The notes under the pieces: generated by a model
What the model was told of the DNA's origin: nothing
Seen by the model: only the letters and a program-made list of their open reading frames with translations
Databases searched by the model: none
Shown here: piece after piece, positions 61,847 through 64,000 of the stretch
How positions within the stretch are numbered: the stretch's first letter is position 1
How the letters are laid out: every line of letters begins with the position of its first letter
Position numbers and translations under genes: made by a program
Assembly: GCF_001618955.1 (NCBI RefSeq)
Contig: NZ_LVYV01000054.1
Span: forward strand, 62,001-126,000
Direction of reading: 5' to 3'
DNA: 64,000 nt
Source of the DNA: Tardiphaga robiniae
GTDB lineage: Bacteria > Pseudomonadota > Alphaproteobacteria > Rhizobiales > Xanthobacteraceae

Positions 61847-61959
61847 GATTTCAGCTCCAACCGGCAGAGCCAATGCTCCGCCGCGGCGAGAGACTATCGT
61901 TGGAAACGGCATCAGCCAACGGATGACCGAAGTTTCAGCGCCGGAAATTCCCGAACCGC

Positions 61960-62955
61960 TTACGGCTTGCTGGCAACCGCCGGGCCGCGCCAGCGCGCCC
62001 AGAGCCGCTCGAACAGCGGCAGCAGCCCGCGCGGCGTGACCAGGATCACCGAGATCACGACGATGCCGTAGATGAAATAATGCAGGCCGGGCAGCGTGCT
62101 GCCGAGCTTGCCGCGCAGGATTTCGCCAAGCGGCACCAGCAGCAATGCGCCGAGCGCGGGGCCATAGGCACGACCCAGACCGCCGACCGTTGCGAACAGC
62201 ACGATCTCGATGGTGATCACGGGCGAAATCAGCAGATAGGGATCGGCAAAAGTGAGATAGCGCACATAGGCGGTGCCCACGACAGAGGCGAGCATCGCCG
62301 AGATCACCATCGCGGTGATCTTGTAGCGCAGGATGTTGACGCCAATCGCCTGCGCCGCCTTCTCATTGTCGCGGATGGTGCGCAGATAGTAGCCAAGCGG
62401 CGAATTGAGGATCGCGACATTGACCAGCACGCAAATTGCGGCCAGCCCCAGCATCATCCAGAACGCGCCGTGGCCACCGCCAAACTGGAACGCCAGGAAA
62501 TTACCCGTGTCCTTCGGCAGCAGCAGCCCGGACGCACCGCCGAGGAAGTCCCAGCCTTCGACGACGATGCTGCCCATTTCCGCGAAGGCCAGCGTGATCA
62601 ACACGAAAGAGAGATGGCCGAGCTGAAAGCGGAAGTCGATCCAGGCTATGACGGCACCTAGGATTCCGGAGATCACCGCCGAGATCACGAGACCCAGCCA
62701 CATATTGATGCCGAGCTTGAGCAGCAATGCCGCGGAGAACATCGAGCCGATGCCGATGAACAGACTGTGTGCCAGCGAGATCTGCCCGGCCATGCCGCCG
62801 ACGATGTTCCACGACGAGGCCAGCGCCACATAGACCAGCGCCAGCGTGAGAATGTGGACGTAATAGCTCGACAGCACGAAGGGCATGATGGCAGCGATGA
62901 CCAGCGCGCCCCACCAGATCGGCGACGACAGCGTCTTGTAGAATTCCTCTCTCAT
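61960..62955 (-). CDS. Branched-chain amino acid ABC permease (LivM type)
   Basis: Inner-membrane permease of 331 residues, about nine hydrophobic segments; LivM motifs: ASSWNIVGGMAGQISLAHS, LVITLAFAEMG-like strand, and GLGRAYGPALGALLLVPLGEILRG near 245-270. Start ATG overlaps the LivH stop as ATGA. It transports branched-chain amino acids or related amides; the binding protein and livG are not in view. In this group livM-type genes are also used for urea or amides, so the substrate is open. Confidence 0.92.
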   Translation of the reverse strand: MREEFYKTLSSPIWWGALVIAAIMPFVLSSYYVHILTLALVYVALASSWNIVGGMAGQISLAHSLFIGIGSMFSAALLLKLGINMWLGLVISAVISGILGAVIAWIDFRFQLGHLSFVLITLAFAEMGSIVVEGWDFLGGASGLLLPKDTGNFLAFQFGGGHGAFWMMLGLAAICVLVNVAILNSPLGYYLRTIRDNEKAAQAIGVNILRYKITAMVISAMLASVVGTAYVRYLTFADPYLLISPVITIEIVLFATVGGLGRAYGPALGALLLVPLGEILRGKLGSTLPGLHYFIYGIVVISVILVTPRGLLPLFERLWARWRGPAVASKP

Positions 62956-63818
62956 CGTGCCGAGCTCCAGGTCAGGCCCTTCGGGAGAAACAGCATGATC
63001 GCCACGAAGATGATGTAAGGCAGCAGCAACCCGATCGGACCATCGAGATAGATCGTGCCGAAGGCCTCGGCGATGCCGATGATCAGACCGCCGAGCATGA
63101 TGCCAACGAAATTGGTCATGCCACCGAGCACAACGACCAAGAGCGTGATCACGGTGTAACGCAGGCCCTGGGTCGGCTGGATCGGCGTCCCCGGCAGCAG
63201 CAGCGCGGCAGCCAATGCGAGAATGCCGATGCCGAGCGCGAAAGTGAGCACCTGGACGCGGCCGACATTGATGCCCATCAGCGCCGCGGCATGGGCATTC
63301 TGGTGCACGGCGCGGATCGAGCGGCCGAAATCGGTCGAGCGCAGCATGATGTAGAGGCCGATGGCCAGCGCAAAGGAGACGACGAAGGCCACGATATGCG
63401 GCACCCGCAGCACCACGTCACCGAGAATGATCAGCTTGGATTCGACGAAGGACGGCGTGCGCGCCGGCTCGCCACCGAACACCATCAGGATGCCGTTCTG
63501 CAGCACGAGGCTGAGCCCCAGCGTGAGCTGCACCACCATCAGGAACTGATGCCCGACCATCGGCCGTATCAGAAAGATGTAGACCAGCGCGCCGATGGCG
63601 GTCATCAGCGGCACGGTGATGATGATCGACACATAGGGGTCCATGGCGAAAGCCGAATACAGCGCGAGGCACATGAACATGCCGAGCGAGATGAAATCGC
63701 CATGCGAGAAGTTGACGACGCCCGAGACGCCGTAGACAAGACCCATGCCCAGCGCCAGCAAGCCATAGGTGGCGCCGATCAGAAGACCTTGGGCGAGAGC
63801 CTGATAAAGTTCGGTCAC
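62952..63818 (-). CDS. Branched-chain amino acid ABC permease (LivH type)
   Basis: Inner-membrane permease of 288 residues, from GTG 63818 with CGGAGAG upstream. LivH motifs: YGLLALGMGLVYGVSGVVNFSHGDFISLGMF segments near 15-45, and VVLGGMTNFVGIMLGGLIIGIAEAFGT near 225-250. Partner of LivM, overlapped by four bases. Gene order livF-livH-livM is slightly unusual because an ATPase comes first. Confidence 0.93.
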   Translation of the reverse strand: MTELYQALAQGLLIGATYGLLALGMGLVYGVSGVVNFSHGDFISLGMFMCLALYSAFAMDPYVSIIITVPLMTAIGALVYIFLIRPMVGHQFLMVVQLTLGLSLVLQNGILMVFGGEPARTPSFVESKLIILGDVVLRVPHIVAFVVSFALAIGLYIMLRSTDFGRSIRAVHQNAHAAALMGINVGRVQVLTFALGIGILALAAALLLPGTPIQPTQGLRYTVITLLVVVLGGMTNFVGIMLGGLIIGIAEAFGTIYLDGPIGLLLPYIIFVAIMLFLPKGLTWSSAR

Positions 63819-63830
63819 ATCACTCTCCGA

Positions 63831-64000
63831 TCACAGACCAAGATAGGCGCTGCGGGTGCGCGGATCGTTTTTCACGGTGTCCGCATCGCCCTCGACCGCC
63901 ACCTGCCCGCGCTCCAGCACGTAGCAGCGCCTGGCGTGGCGCAACGTCAAATTCAGATTCTGCTCGACCAGCAGGATGGTCAGCCCGTCGGCATGCAGTC
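63831..64000 (-). CDS. LivF-type ABC ATPase, C-terminal part (rest off the right edge)
   Basis: Only the last ~56 codons are in the window. The H-loop and tail read LLVEQNLNLTLRHARRCYV, LERGQVAVEG and the terminal SAYLGL, all typical of LivF rather than LivG. The stop is 12 bases before the LivH start, so this gene is first in the visible operon. The Walker motifs lie off-window. Confidence 0.85.
   Translation of the reverse strand, partial: LHADGLTILLVEQNLNLTLRHARRCYVLERGQVAVEGDADTVKNDPRTRSAYLGL

Overview
The window is chromosomal DNA from a high-GC alphaproteobacterium, most likely of the Bradyrhizobium / Rhodopseudomonas / Afipia / Tardiphaga group. That placement is inferred from GC-rich codon use, the pst-pho layout, an hppD-hmgA tyrosine pathway, a form II CO-dehydrogenase-type cluster, AtzF-type allophanate hydrolase, many Bradyrhizobium-like accessory proteins, and several families of palindromic intergenic repeats. 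I see no rRNA, tRNA, CRISPR array, insertion sequence or prophage gene. Both ends cut through operons: pstB at the left, a livF-like ATPase gene at the right.

Layout. 1-6.5 kb: phosphate regulon (phoR, pstS, pstC, pstA, partial pstB, all on the minus strand) with a clear Pho box before pstS, a strong stem-loop between pstS and pstC, and a YbhN-like membrane protein upstream of phoR. 6.8-11.5 kb: BON/OmpA envelope protein with a small membrane partner, polysaccharide deacetylase, CBS-BON protein and an SDR. 11.5-16.0 kb: nitrogen-scavenging operon (biuret hydrolase-like enzyme, NCS2-like permease, allophanate hydrolase) behind an exact sigma-54 promoter match. 16.2-18.2 kb: chemoreceptor. 18.5-25.4 kb: two-subunit 3-oxoacid CoA-transferase, form II CoxS-CoxL-CoxM molybdenum hydroxylase and a CaiB/AMACR-type enzyme. 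25.6-35.3 kb: aromatic catabolism, with hppD and a divergent Lrp-type gene, then hmgA, an atypical metallo-beta-lactamase-fold protein, a DUF2783 protein and a flavin hydroxylase opposite a MarR regulator. An unusual membrane protein with an embedded spermidine-synthase-like domain and a DUF1272 protein lie between.

35.3-44.8 kb holds the most unusual region. Two caspase-fold proteins have both lost the catalytic His and Cys (F/S in one, Y/S in the other). They bracket a small OmpA-like protein and an RND pump flanked by two adaptors that lack the usual coiled-coil hairpin and share two conserved cysteines. No outer-membrane channel gene is present. Next comes a divergent 578-residue protein I cannot name. 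Its DCDTT motif suggests a terpenoid-cyclase-like toroid.

46.9-64 kb: SNase-type nuclease with a C-terminal zinc-ribbon-like tail, LssY_C protein, serine-glyoxylate-type aminotransferase, MFS transporter, PRC-barrel protein, glycogen-debranching-type glucosidase, ABC exporter, GT4 glycosyltransferase, CPA1 antiporter, SDR, a tiny membrane protein, a MerA-like flavoprotein and a livF-livH-livM branched-chain amino acid importer. All functions come from motif and family recognition by eye; no database search was run.
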